From Tardiphaga sp. (GTDB lineage: Bacteria > Pseudomonadota > Alphaproteobacteria > Rhizobiales > Xanthobacteraceae), in NCBI GenBank assembly GCA_014377915.1, contig JACMOT010000599.1, forward strand, positions 1-5,151: a stretch of DNA of 5,151 nucleotides, written 5' to 3'. The notes below the pieces were generated by a model, which ran no database searches, was not told where the DNA came from, and saw only the letters and a program-made list of their open reading frames with translations. Made by a program: the position numbers and the translations under genes. Below are positions 1-5,151 of the stretch, one piece after another. Numbering within the stretch: position 1 is the stretch's first letter; each line of letters begins with the position of its first letter.

Positions 1-127
1 CCGGACGCGGCGCAATGCGCCTCCGCAGGAGGCGTCATGCGCCGCAGAGCCGGGACCGCCAGAAACGCGGTCGCCTGATGCGGTCCCGGCTCTGCGGAGC
101 GGCATAAGAATGCCGCACCGCGTCCGG
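1..127. repeat. Nested inverted-repeat intergenic element, cloverleaf-like
   Basis: Several perfect inverted repeats nest here. An outer stem pairs 1-10 (CCGGACGCGG) with 118-127. Inside it are three hairpins. The first pairs 18-24 with 28-34 around a GCA loop and extends outward with two single-base bulges to about 9-43. The second is an 18-bp perfect stem, 42-59 with 80-97, with a 20-base loop. The third pairs 99-105 with 110-116 around an AAGA loop. Together they can form a closed multi-branch (cloverleaf) structure in DNA or RNA. The outer stem reaches base 1, so the element may begin beyond the window. From memory, GC-rich palindromes containing GAGCCGGGACC and CCGGGACACG are common between genes in Bradyrhizobium and Rhodopseudomonas, so this is probably a dispersed repeat. 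It lies 3' of the hydrolase gene and may act as an mRNA 3'-end structure or terminator. The pairings are read directly; the family assignment and role are inference. Confidence 0.8.
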
Positions 128-231
128 GACACGAACCCTATCTTTCATATCTCAGGATCGGCCAAAAAAGGCCGGTGCCGAACTCGCAATGACGGGGAGG
201 ACGTTGCGAACCAACTTGAAACGATCCCGCT
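128..231. other. Gene-free spacer with a short hairpin and a GTCATTGCGAG-type motif
   Basis: This is the rest of the non-coding stretch downstream of the hydrolase stop. Bases 159-174 form a small symmetric hairpin: a 5-bp stem CGGCC/GGCCG around six A on the plus strand, or six T on the minus strand. On the transcribed strand no T-run follows the stem, so it is not a classical intrinsic terminator. Bases 183-194 read CTCGCAATGACG, the reverse complement of CGTCATTGCGAG, a motif I recall as frequent in dispersed intergenic repeats of alphaproteobacteria. I see no convincing coding region here. The plus-strand reading frame that starts at 110 runs into the antisense of the hydrolase and lacks protein-like features. 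Confidence 0.5.
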
Positions 232-1410
232 CTATCGCTTGCGGCCGATGCGGTCGGCGATCCAGTCGAAGATGAATTCATTGCCGATCGTCGGATTGTC
301 GAACTGGGCGTGCGAGGCCGCGGTCTCCGACGCCGTGAAGATTTTCAGATCGATCTGTTGCCCACTCAAAGCCAGCGCGTCGCAGCACTGTGTGACATGG
401 CCGGCATCCAGCCAGTCATGCTCCCCCAGCGCCACCAGAATCGGGCACTTGATCTTGCGGGCGATGCTGCCGCGGCAGAGCTTGTCGATGTCCTCGGCAA
501 AATCGGTCGCCGCGCCGCCCGCCAGCCGGGCGGCGAGAAAAGCGCGTTCATGCAGATCCCAGATACCGGCGTCACAGACCGCGGCGGCGAAGCGGCCGTC
601 GAACGCCGCGCCGCGCGTCGCAAACGACGCTCCCAGCCCGTCGCCGAAAATCGCCACCTTGCGCGGATCGACGTCACCGCGCTCGGCCAGATAATCCATC
701 CAGTTGCTGATCGCGGTTTCGATGTCATAGCGCCCGAACGCGCGATCGACGCCGCGGCGATATCCCTGGCCGGGCAGGTCTATCAGCAGCAGCGACAGGC
801 CGCGCTCATGGGCGTAGCGCGGCAGCCGGTAGAGGTGCTCCTCCTTGTACTGGTCCGGCGCGCAGACGCAGATCACGACCGGCGCGCGGCGGGTGCGCGG
901 CGCCGGCAGGAAATAGCCCTGCAACGTCCGATCCTCCGACCAGGCGATGCTGACGATCTCGCCGGCCGGCGTCACATGTTTGAGATAGAGCTGCGAACAG
1001 GCGAACATCTGCTCGAGGGCGACGCCCTGCCGGGCGTCGGACGCCGCCATGAAGATCTGCGCGGTCCGATAATAGTTCGCCGCACGCAGCCAGTTGCTCA
1101 GTGCGGTTTTGAGGTGTCCGCTGGCCGCGGCCAGATCGCCGCGTTTTTTATTGAGATCGGCGGCCTTGTTCCACTGCAGATACCAGCTTTCCTCCGAAGA
1201 AGGATCGATCGCGCTGGCCGCCAGCAGGCATTCCGACACCGTGCTGCCGCCCTCCTGCGCCGCCCCAAGCACCCGCATGAACTGGAACGAATAATCCTCG
1301 TTCGCCGGCCACTGCATCCAGCCCCGCGCATCAAAGACAGGAGCTGTCCTTTCAATGTCGATGATCGTCACATCCCCAACTCTTGTTTGGTTTCGTTGTG
1401 TCATTCGCAT
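232..1410 (-). CDS. Alpha/beta-hydrolase, 2,6-dihydropseudooxynicotine hydrolase/Ayg1-like, atypical nucleophile site
   Basis: Probably a cytoplasmic alpha/beta-hydrolase; no signal peptide is seen. Residue numbers count from a possible TTG at 1440. The chosen ATG is residue 11 and gives 392 aa; ATG 1404 and GTG 1371 are alternatives, and none has a strong ribosome site. A helical N-terminal part (about 45-155) includes NWLRAANYYRTAQ (116-128), resembling the lid segment of 2,6-dihydropseudooxynicotine hydrolase, a C-C bond hydrolase, and of fungal Ayg1. The core follows: strand VVICVCAP, then YKEE (198-201), then DLPGQG (221-226), as in that family. The nucleophile elbow reads FGDGLGAS (265-272), with G268 where GxSxG has serine. 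GEHD (D342) and SHAQF (H377) fit the acid and histidine of the triad. Activity is therefore doubtful or uses another mechanism; S272 is four residues away. It follows the Rieske gene after an AT-rich gap, probably with its own promoter. The fold is fairly sure; the substrate is unknown. Confidence 0.85.
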   Translation of the reverse strand: MRMTQRNQTRVGDVTIIDIERTAPVFDARGWMQWPANEDYSFQFMRVLGAAQEGGSTVSECLLAASAIDPSSEESWYLQWNKAADLNKKRGDLAAASGHLKTALSNWLRAANYYRTAQIFMAASDARQGVALEQMFACSQLYLKHVTPAGEIVSIAWSEDRTLQGYFLPAPRTRRAPVVICVCAPDQYKEEHLYRLPRYAHERGLSLLLIDLPGQGYRRGVDRAFGRYDIETAISNWMDYLAERGDVDPRKVAIFGDGLGASFATRGAAFDGRFAAAVCDAGIWDLHERAFLAARLAGGAATDFAEDIDKLCRGSIARKIKCPILVALGEHDWLDAGHVTQCCDALALSGQQIDLKIFTASETAASHAQFDNPTIGNEFIFDWIADRIGRKR

Positions 1411-1592
1411 GGACAAGCGAGGCCGGCCAAAAACCGACAACGAAGCAACGCTGGTCTTCGCCAGCTAGAAATTTAATTACATGTGTAGCTCAGTTTTCTA
1501 ACTGAGCAACCGCTATTGTTATAAAAAGTTGCAGATTTATTTATACTCGCTCTCAAAAGTCGTCCAGATGACAATTGCGCGGCAGGCCCCCC
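1411..1592 (-). promoter_or_regulatory. AT-rich intergenic region, likely promoter of the hydrolase gene
   Basis: This gap separates the Rieske stop from the hydrolase start. Bases 1471-1560 are about two-thirds A+T by hand count, in sharp contrast to the GC-rich genes around it, as expected for a promoter. On the minus strand there are several TATA-like hexamers: TATAAA (1540-1545), TATAAC (1518-1523) and TACACA (1482-1487). The last lies 16 bases after TTGCTC (1504-1509), a weak -35/-10 pair that would place the palindrome at 1488-1507 across the spacer. None is a strong sigma-70 match, so the exact start of transcription is not assigned. No terminator with a T-run was seen after the Rieske gene. 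Confidence 0.4.
1488..1507. promoter_or_regulatory. Perfect 8-4-8 palindrome, candidate operator
   Basis: GCTCAGTT and AACTGAGC form perfect 8-base arms around a 4-base spacer (TTCT on the plus strand). It lies 78 bases upstream of the chosen ATG of the hydrolase, in AT-rich DNA. No T-run follows on either strand, which argues against an intrinsic terminator. The size and symmetry suit a dimeric repressor such as a TetR- or MarR-type protein, but no regulator gene is in the window and the half-site matches no operator I can name. The symmetry is seen directly; the operator role is inference. Confidence 0.5.
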
Positions 1593-1955
1593 TCAGCGAC
1601 GCGGCGGCAGCGCGCGGGTATCGATCCAGATTTGGCCCTGATCGGCGCGGATTGGATAAAGCCGCAGCGGCCGGCTCGGCCAGCCCGGGGAAATCGCGCC
1701 GTCGCCAAGGCTGAACCAGGCGAGGTGCCGGGGGCAATGCAGCCGGCCGTCCGCCACACGGCCGAGGCCGAGATCGGCCTGTTCGTGCGGACACGCCCGC
1801 TCACAGGCATGGAACCGGTCGCCGTCCCGGATCAGCAGCAGGTCAATGCCGGCGACCGTCACGCAGAGGATGGCCCGCTCGGACATGCGGTCGCGAGGGC
1901 ACACGACCATCCAGCGGGCGGGATCGTCATCCGCCAAGATAGGCCCGTCGGACAT
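1593..1955 (-). CDS. Rieske [2Fe-2S] ferredoxin, small soluble type
   Basis: A 120-residue Rieske-fold protein that carries one electron, most likely in the cytoplasm. The cluster ligands are clear: CPH (C55, H57) and CPRH (C74, H77), separated by 16 residues, i.e. CxH-x16-CxxH. Typical flanking strands are present: GIDLLLIRDGDRFHA before the first pair and PLRLYPIRADQGQIWID at the end. The extra disulfide cysteines of bc1-type Rieske proteins are missing. There is no membrane anchor and no catalytic oxygenase domain, so it resembles ferredoxin components of ring-hydroxylating dioxygenases (BphF/NdoA type) or related stand-alone proteins. The ATG at 1955 lies inside the end of livF (29-base overlap, different frame) with only a weak GAG upstream. 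The in-frame ATG at 1910, just after the livF stop, would give 105 aa and still keep the fold. Position and overlap make it the likely last gene of the transporter operon. No partner oxygenase or reductase is in the window. Confidence 0.9.
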   Translation of the reverse strand: MSDGPILADDDPARWMVVCPRDRMSERAILCVTVAGIDLLLIRDGDRFHACERACPHEQADLGLGRVADGRLHCPRHLAWFSLGDGAISPGWPSRPLRLYPIRADQGQIWIDTRALPPRR

Positions 1956-2631
1956 GGGCGTTCTCGATCAGTTCGGCGCCGGCGCCGGACAGCACCACGC
2001 GGCCGGCTTCCAGCAGATAGGCATGGTCGCACATGTCCAGCGCCGCATAGGCATTCTGCTCCACCAGCAGCACGGTCGTTCCGGCATCGCGGATCGCCTG
2101 GATGATGGCGAAGGTGCGCTCGACGATATTGGGTGCCAGCCCCAGCGACGGCTCGTCGAACATCACCAGCCGCGGCCGCGACATCAGCGCCCGGCCGATC
2201 GCCAGCATCTGCTGCTCGCCGCCGGACAAGGTCCCGGCCGCCTGCTTCTTGCGATCGGCGAGCCGCGGGAATTCGCCATAGATGCGGTCGCGGTCGACGG
2301 CGATTTCCGACGTATCGGAACGCAGATAGGCGCCCATGTCGAGATTCTCCGCCACCGTCATATGCGGAAAGACCCGGCGGCCTTCCGGGCAATGCGCGAT
2401 ACCCTTTGTCAGCACCTGCCGCGGACTGGCGCCGGTGATGTCCTCGCCCTCGAACCACAGGCTGCCGGAACGCGGTGGCACCAGCCCGGAAATCGCGCGC
2501 AGCGTGGTGCTCTTGCCCGCGCCGTTGGCGCCGATCAGCGCCACCAGCTGGCCGGCCTTGACGCGCAGCGTGACGCCCTTCAGCGCGGTGATCTGGCCGT
2601 AGCCGCAGACCATGTCCCGGATCTCAAGCAT
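1927..2631 (-). CDS. livF: ABC transporter ATPase, LivF family
   Basis: One of two cytoplasmic ATPases that drive a branched-chain amino acid-type (HAAT) importer. The 234-residue length is normal for LivF. Motifs in order: Walker A GANGAGKST (34-42), the family phrase PEGRRVFPHMTVAENL (82-97) around the Q-loop, signature LSGGEQ (135-140), Walker B LVMFDEP (155-161), D-loop SLGLAP, and LLVEQNA (188-194), where Q192 stands at the H-loop position as is usual for LivF. The protein looks complete and active. The start ATG at 2631 is supported by AAGGAGG nine bases upstream. It overlaps the end of livG by 8 bases, so translation is probably coupled. HAAT importers carry leucine, isoleucine and valine, but many alphaproteobacterial paralogues carry other amino acids, amides, urea or aromatic acids. 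The substrate cannot be read from this subunit. Confidence 0.96.
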   Translation of the reverse strand: MLEIRDMVCGYGQITALKGVTLRVKAGQLVALIGANGAGKSTTLRAISGLVPPRSGSLWFEGEDITGASPRQVLTKGIAHCPEGRRVFPHMTVAENLDMGAYLRSDTSEIAVDRDRIYGEFPRLADRKKQAAGTLSGGEQQMLAIGRALMSRPRLVMFDEPSLGLAPNIVERTFAIIQAIRDAGTTVLLVEQNAYAALDMCDHAYLLEAGRVVLSGAGAELIENAHVRRAYLGG

Positions 2632-3424
2632 GTTTCGCGACCTCCTTGGCGCCCTGGCCGAGATAGGCCTCGATCACCGCCGGATCGTTGCGAATGGTCT
2701 CGGGCGGCCCCTCCGCGATGATGCGGCCGTAGTTCAGCACCACGATGCGATCGGACACGCTCATCACCATCGGCATGTCGTGCTCGACCAGCAGGATGGT
2801 CACGCCGCGATCCCTGATGTCGCGGATCAGTTGCACGAAAGTATGCGTCTCGGACGCATTCATGCCGGAGACCGGCTCGTCCAGCAGCAGCATCGAGGGC
2901 TGCGCCGCCAACGCCAGCGCGACCCCCACCAGCCGCTGCTCGCCATAGGACAGCGAGCCGGCGAGATCATTGGCGCGCGCTTCCAGCCCGATCCAGCGCA
3001 CCAGCTCGGCCGCGCGCTGGCGCTGCGCACGCTCCGACGCCCGCGCTCGCGGCAGGCCAAGGATGGCATCGAGCAGGCCGACCTTGCCTTGACGGTGCAG
3101 GCCGATCAGCACGTTGTCGAACACCGTATCGCGCGCAAAGACGCTGGTGCGCTGAAAGGTGCGGATCAGTCCGAGATCGGCGATCTGATGCGATTTCAGG
3201 CCCTTCAGCGGAGTGCCGCGATACTTCACCTCGCCCTTGCTGGGGGTCAGGAAGCCGGTCATCAAATTGAAGGCCGTGGTCTTGCCGGCGCCGTTCGGCC
3301 CGATCAGGCTGAGGATCTCGCCCTCGCCGACGGTGAAATTCAGATCCGACAGCGCGACCAGGCCGCCGAACTGCATCGCGACATTCTCGACGCTGAGCAC
3401 CGTGGCGCGGGGAGGACTGGTCAT
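2624..3424 (-). CDS. livG: ABC transporter ATPase, LivG family
   Basis: The second ATPase of the importer, expected to pair with LivF under the LivH-LivM permease. It has 266 residues, a usual LivG length. Motifs in order: Walker A GPNGAGKTT (42-50), Q-loop RTFQ (Q91), signature LSYGEQ (158-163; LivG proteins often have LSYGQQ or LSYGEQ), Walker B MLLLDEP (178-184), the LivG-type D-loop VSGMN (185-189), and H-loop LLVEHD (H215). The LivG-specific helical insert between the Q-loop and the signature is present (about 108-155). The ATG at 3424 overlaps the livM stop as ATGA and has GGAGG seven bases upstream, which settles the start. The open frame continues upstream antiphase to livM but has no LivG homology there. 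The C-terminus ends EVAKHA, within the livF ribosome-binding region. Confidence 0.96.
   Translation of the reverse strand: MTSPPRATVLSVENVAMQFGGLVALSDLNFTVGEGEILSLIGPNGAGKTTAFNLMTGFLTPSKGEVKYRGTPLKGLKSHQIADLGLIRTFQRTSVFARDTVFDNVLIGLHRQGKVGLLDAILGLPRARASERAQRQRAAELVRWIGLEARANDLAGSLSYGEQRLVGVALALAAQPSMLLLDEPVSGMNASETHTFVQLIRDIRDRGVTILLVEHDMPMVMSVSDRIVVLNYGRIIAEGPPETIRNDPAVIEAYLGQGAKEVAKHA
2641..2647 (-). promoter_or_regulatory. Ribosome-binding site of livF
   Basis: AAGGAGG on the minus strand lies nine bases before the livF ATG and within the last codons of livG. It is the strongest Shine-Dalgarno sequence in the window and fixes the livF start. Confidence 0.85.
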
Positions 3425-4458
3425 GCCCGGTCCTCCGCGACTTCGACCGTTCGAGGGGCCTTGTTGCCGGTGGCGCGCGACAGCCCGAGCAGTGGCGCCA
3501 GCGTCGGCACGATGCCACGCGGCAGCACGAACAGGATCGCGACCAGCACGCCGCCATAGGTGATCCATTGCGCTTCCGGCGGCATGATCGGCCGCAGGAA
3601 CACCGGCAGCAGGCCGAAGATGACGCCGCCGATCACCGGACCCGCCAGCGAGCCCTTGCCGCCGGACACCACCATGATGACCATCGTCACCGTCGAGATG
3701 AAGGCGAACACGTCGGGATCGATGATCCGGATGTAGTGCGCATAGAGGCTGCCGGCGGCGCCGGCGATGCCGGCGGAAATCACCGCCGCCAGCGTCAGGG
3801 TTTTGGTGACGTCGATGCCGACGGCGACCGCCAGCGTCTCGTTCTCCATCAGCCCGCGCATCGCGCGGCCATGATGCGAGTGTACCAGCCGGGAGATCAG
3901 CCAATACGACGCCGCCGCGACCGCGAGCACCAGATAATAGTTCTGCAGTTTCGTCTTCAACACCCAATAGCCGAGCCCCGGCAGGCCGATGCTGATCGAC
4001 GGGATGTTGGTGAGCGCCAGCGGGCCCTGCGTCAGATCCACCCAGTTCAGCGCCACCAGCCGCACCACTTCGGCGAAGGAAATGGTGACAATGACGAAAT
4101 AGGCGCCGCGCACCCGGAACGATAGCCGGCCGACCAGATAGCCGCACAAGGCAGCCACAATGATCGCCAGCCCGAAGCCGGCGATCGGCGGCCATGGCAC
4201 GTGCACGATGTGGAAGTCGCCAACAATCGGGACGTCGAAGCCGAGCGAGGTCAGCGCGCTGACATAGGCGCCGATGCCGAAGAAGGCGATGTGGCCGAGG
4301 CTGAGCTGCCCGGTGAAGCCGAGCAGCAGGTTGAGGCTCATCGCGCCGATGATGAAGATGCCGGTGGTGATCAGCGCATTGAGCAGATAGGGATCCCGCA
4401 GCCACAGCGGCACGGAGATGAAGGCGGCGAGACAGATCAGCGTGGCGAGCCGGTTCAT
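3421..4458 (-). CDS. livM: HAAT-family ABC transporter permease, LivM
   Basis: An inner-membrane permease that with LivH forms the substrate channel. It has 345 residues and is strongly hydrophobic, with roughly nine to ten membrane segments, the first starting near residue 5. Family marks: GFTGQLSLGHIAFFGIGAY (47-65), the cytoplasmic ATPase-contact loop GRAMRGLMENETLAVAVGID (197-216), and GGKGSLAGPVIGG (266-278). LVLAVAAASYWLISRLV (176-192) precedes the loop. The C-terminal tail (about 326-345) is polar and cytoplasmic. The start ATG overlaps the livH stop as ATGA, with GGAG eight bases upstream. The stop overlaps the livG start in the same way. There is no fused ATPase domain, unlike some long LivM-LivG fusions. 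Substrate specificity of such systems is set mainly by the periplasmic binding protein, which is not in the window. Confidence 0.95.
   Translation of the reverse strand: MNRLATLICLAAFISVPLWLRDPYLLNALITTGIFIIGAMSLNLLLGFTGQLSLGHIAFFGIGAYVSALTSLGFDVPIVGDFHIVHVPWPPIAGFGLAIIVAALCGYLVGRLSFRVRGAYFVIVTISFAEVVRLVALNWVDLTQGPLALTNIPSISIGLPGLGYWVLKTKLQNYYLVLAVAAASYWLISRLVHSHHGRAMRGLMENETLAVAVGIDVTKTLTLAAVISAGIAGAAGSLYAHYIRIIDPDVFAFISTVTMVIMVVSGGKGSLAGPVIGGVIFGLLPVFLRPIMPPEAQWITYGGVLVAILFVLPRGIVPTLAPLLGLSRATGNKAPRTVEVAEDRA
3432..3436 (-). promoter_or_regulatory. Ribosome-binding site of livG
   Basis: GGAGG on the minus strand sits seven bases before the livG ATG, inside the 3' end of livM. It selects this ATG out of a much longer open frame that continues upstream through livM in another phase. 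Confidence 0.8.
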
Positions 4459-5151
4459 CCGACCCGCTCCGCGCGGGCGAACAGCCCGGTGGGTTTGAAG
4501 ATCAGCACCGCGATGATGATCAGGAAGCCCATCGCGTCACGATAGCCCGACGACACATAGCCCGCGCCGAGTTCCTCGGCGAGCGCCAGGATGAAGCCGC
4601 CGATCACGGCGCCGGTGATGTTGCCGAGCCCGCCAAGGATGACGATGGCAAAGGCCTTCACCGCGGCGAGGTCGCCCATCTGCGGGAAGATCACATAGAC
4701 CGGACCGAGCAACGCGCCGGCGGCGGCGGCGAGGCTGGAGCCGATCGCGAAGGTCGAGGTATAGACCCAGCTCACATTGACGCCCATCAGCGCCGCGGTG
4801 TCATGGTCCTGGAAGGTGGCGCGCATCGCGCGGCCGAGCCTGGTGCGGTTGATCAGCAGATAGGCGATCACGATCAGCAGCGCCGCGGCGGCCAGCACGA
4901 ACAGCCGCAGCCACGAGACCGAGACCGGCCCCAGCACCAGCGGCGCATCGGGGAACGGATTGCTGACCGACTTCGCCACGCCGCCCCAGATCCACAGCGC
5001 GCCTGACTGCATCCCGATCCAGGCCCCGATCATCACCAGCATGGGGGTACCGATATCAGAGCCGCGCAGCGACCGCAGCAGCACGATCTCGATGGCTGCC
5101 CCGAGCAGCCAGCCGGCCACGATCGACAGCGGCAGCGCGAGAAAGAAGTTC
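4455..5151 (-). CDS. livH: HAAT-family ABC transporter permease, LivH (5' end outside window)
   Basis: The second membrane permease of the importer, cut by the window edge. The last 231 residues are visible and the frame is open to the edge (first full codon at 5150-5148, reading NFFLALPLSI). LivH proteins are usually about 290 residues, so some 60 N-terminal residues are missing. A GTG at 5120 is internal and should not be taken as the start. Numbered from the first visible codon, the family loop RTRLGRAMRATFQDHDTAAL occupies 102-121, followed by MGVNV. AFAIVILGGLGNITGAVIGG lies at 166-185 and the typical ending FKPTGLF at 218-224. About six membrane segments are visible. LLRSLRGSDIGTPML, near visible residues 24-38, matches the usual LRGRD region. 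The stop overlaps livM by four bases. The operon promoter and perhaps the binding-protein gene should lie upstream. Confidence 0.95.
   Translation of the reverse strand, partial: NFFLALPLSIVAGWLLGAAIEIVLLRSLRGSDIGTPMLVMIGAWIGMQSGALWIWGGVAKSVSNPFPDAPLVLGPVSVSWLRLFVLAAAALLIVIAYLLINRTRLGRAMRATFQDHDTAALMGVNVSWVYTSTFAIGSSLAAAAGALLGPVYVIFPQMGDLAAVKAFAIVILGGLGNITGAVIGGFILALAEELGAGYVSSGYRDAMGFLIIIAVLIFKPTGLFARAERVG

Noticed and set aside
310..1476. Long plus-strand open frame opposite the hydrolase
   Set aside because: It is antisense to a clear alpha/beta-hydrolase. The translation is rich in R, A, H, Q and D with no recognisable domain, as expected for the reverse frame of a GC-rich gene.
1488..1507. 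The palindrome as a Rho-independent terminator for the transporter operon
   Set aside because: The stem is only 8 bp, is not especially GC-rich, and is not followed by a T-run on either strand.
1483..1511. The plus strand resembles a tRNA D-arm (TAGCTCAGTT followed by GAGCAACC)
   Set aside because: No acceptor stem, anticodon stem or T-arm can be paired around it, and the similarity follows from the 8-4-8 palindrome. At most it is a chance likeness or a tiny remnant.
1859..2458. An alternative minus-strand gene using the ATGA at the livF stop (MTIPPAGW...)
   Set aside because: That frame ends quickly, has no domain, and competes with the well-supported Rieske frame.
3425..4405. A long N-terminal extension of LivG (593 residues in total)
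   Set aside because: The extra part is an out-of-phase reading of livM with no transporter homology. The ATGA junction and GGAGG site at 3432-3436 mark the true start at 3424.
2612..4545. Several plus-strand open frames opposite livG and livM
   Set aside because: Low-complexity translations rich in H, R, D and Q that mirror the codon bias of the real genes; no domains and no ribosome sites.
1..5151. A new defence, mobile or RNA-guided system
   Set aside because: Every gene belongs to a recognisable transport or metabolic family, and no nuclease, transposase, integrase, reverse transcriptase or direct-repeat array was seen.

Overview
The window is GC-rich and dense with genes, all on the minus strand and read from high to low coordinates. 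Codon use (strong G/C at third positions), the branched-chain amino acid-type (HAAT) ABC transporter order, and a GC-rich intergenic palindrome of a style common in Bradyrhizobium and Rhodopseudomonas genomes suggest an alphaproteobacterium of the Nitrobacteraceae/Bradyrhizobiaceae. That placement is inference from composition and recalled family features, not a database match.

Layout, in transcription order. Bases 5151 to 2624 hold permease livH (5' end cut off by the window edge), permease livM and ATPase livG, followed by ATPase livF down to 1927. The junctions are 4-base ATGA overlaps (livH/livM and livM/livG) and an 8-base overlap (livG/livF), so the four genes form a tightly coupled operon encoding the membrane and ATPase core of one importer. 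No periplasmic binding protein lies inside the window. A small Rieske [2Fe-2S] ferredoxin gene (1955 to 1593) starts inside the end of livF and looks like the last gene of that operon. After an AT-rich gap (1592 to 1411) with a perfect 8-4-8 palindrome comes a 2,6-dihydropseudooxynicotine hydrolase/Ayg1-like alpha/beta-hydrolase (1410 to 232). Bases 231 to 1 have no gene. They hold a nested inverted-repeat element that can fold as a cloverleaf, plus a short hairpin and a GTCATTGCGAG-type motif.

Working model: the transporter takes up a small carboxylated or aromatic compound, the Rieske protein passes electrons to an oxygenase encoded elsewhere, and the hydrolase acts on the same or a related compound. 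Only the transporter core is secure. The pathway link rests on gene order. The most unusual protein feature is that the hydrolase has glycine (G268) where its family has the nucleophilic serine, although a plausible acid (D342) and histidine (H377) remain. No CRISPR array, insertion sequence, phage gene, RNA gene or recognisable new defence-type system was seen.
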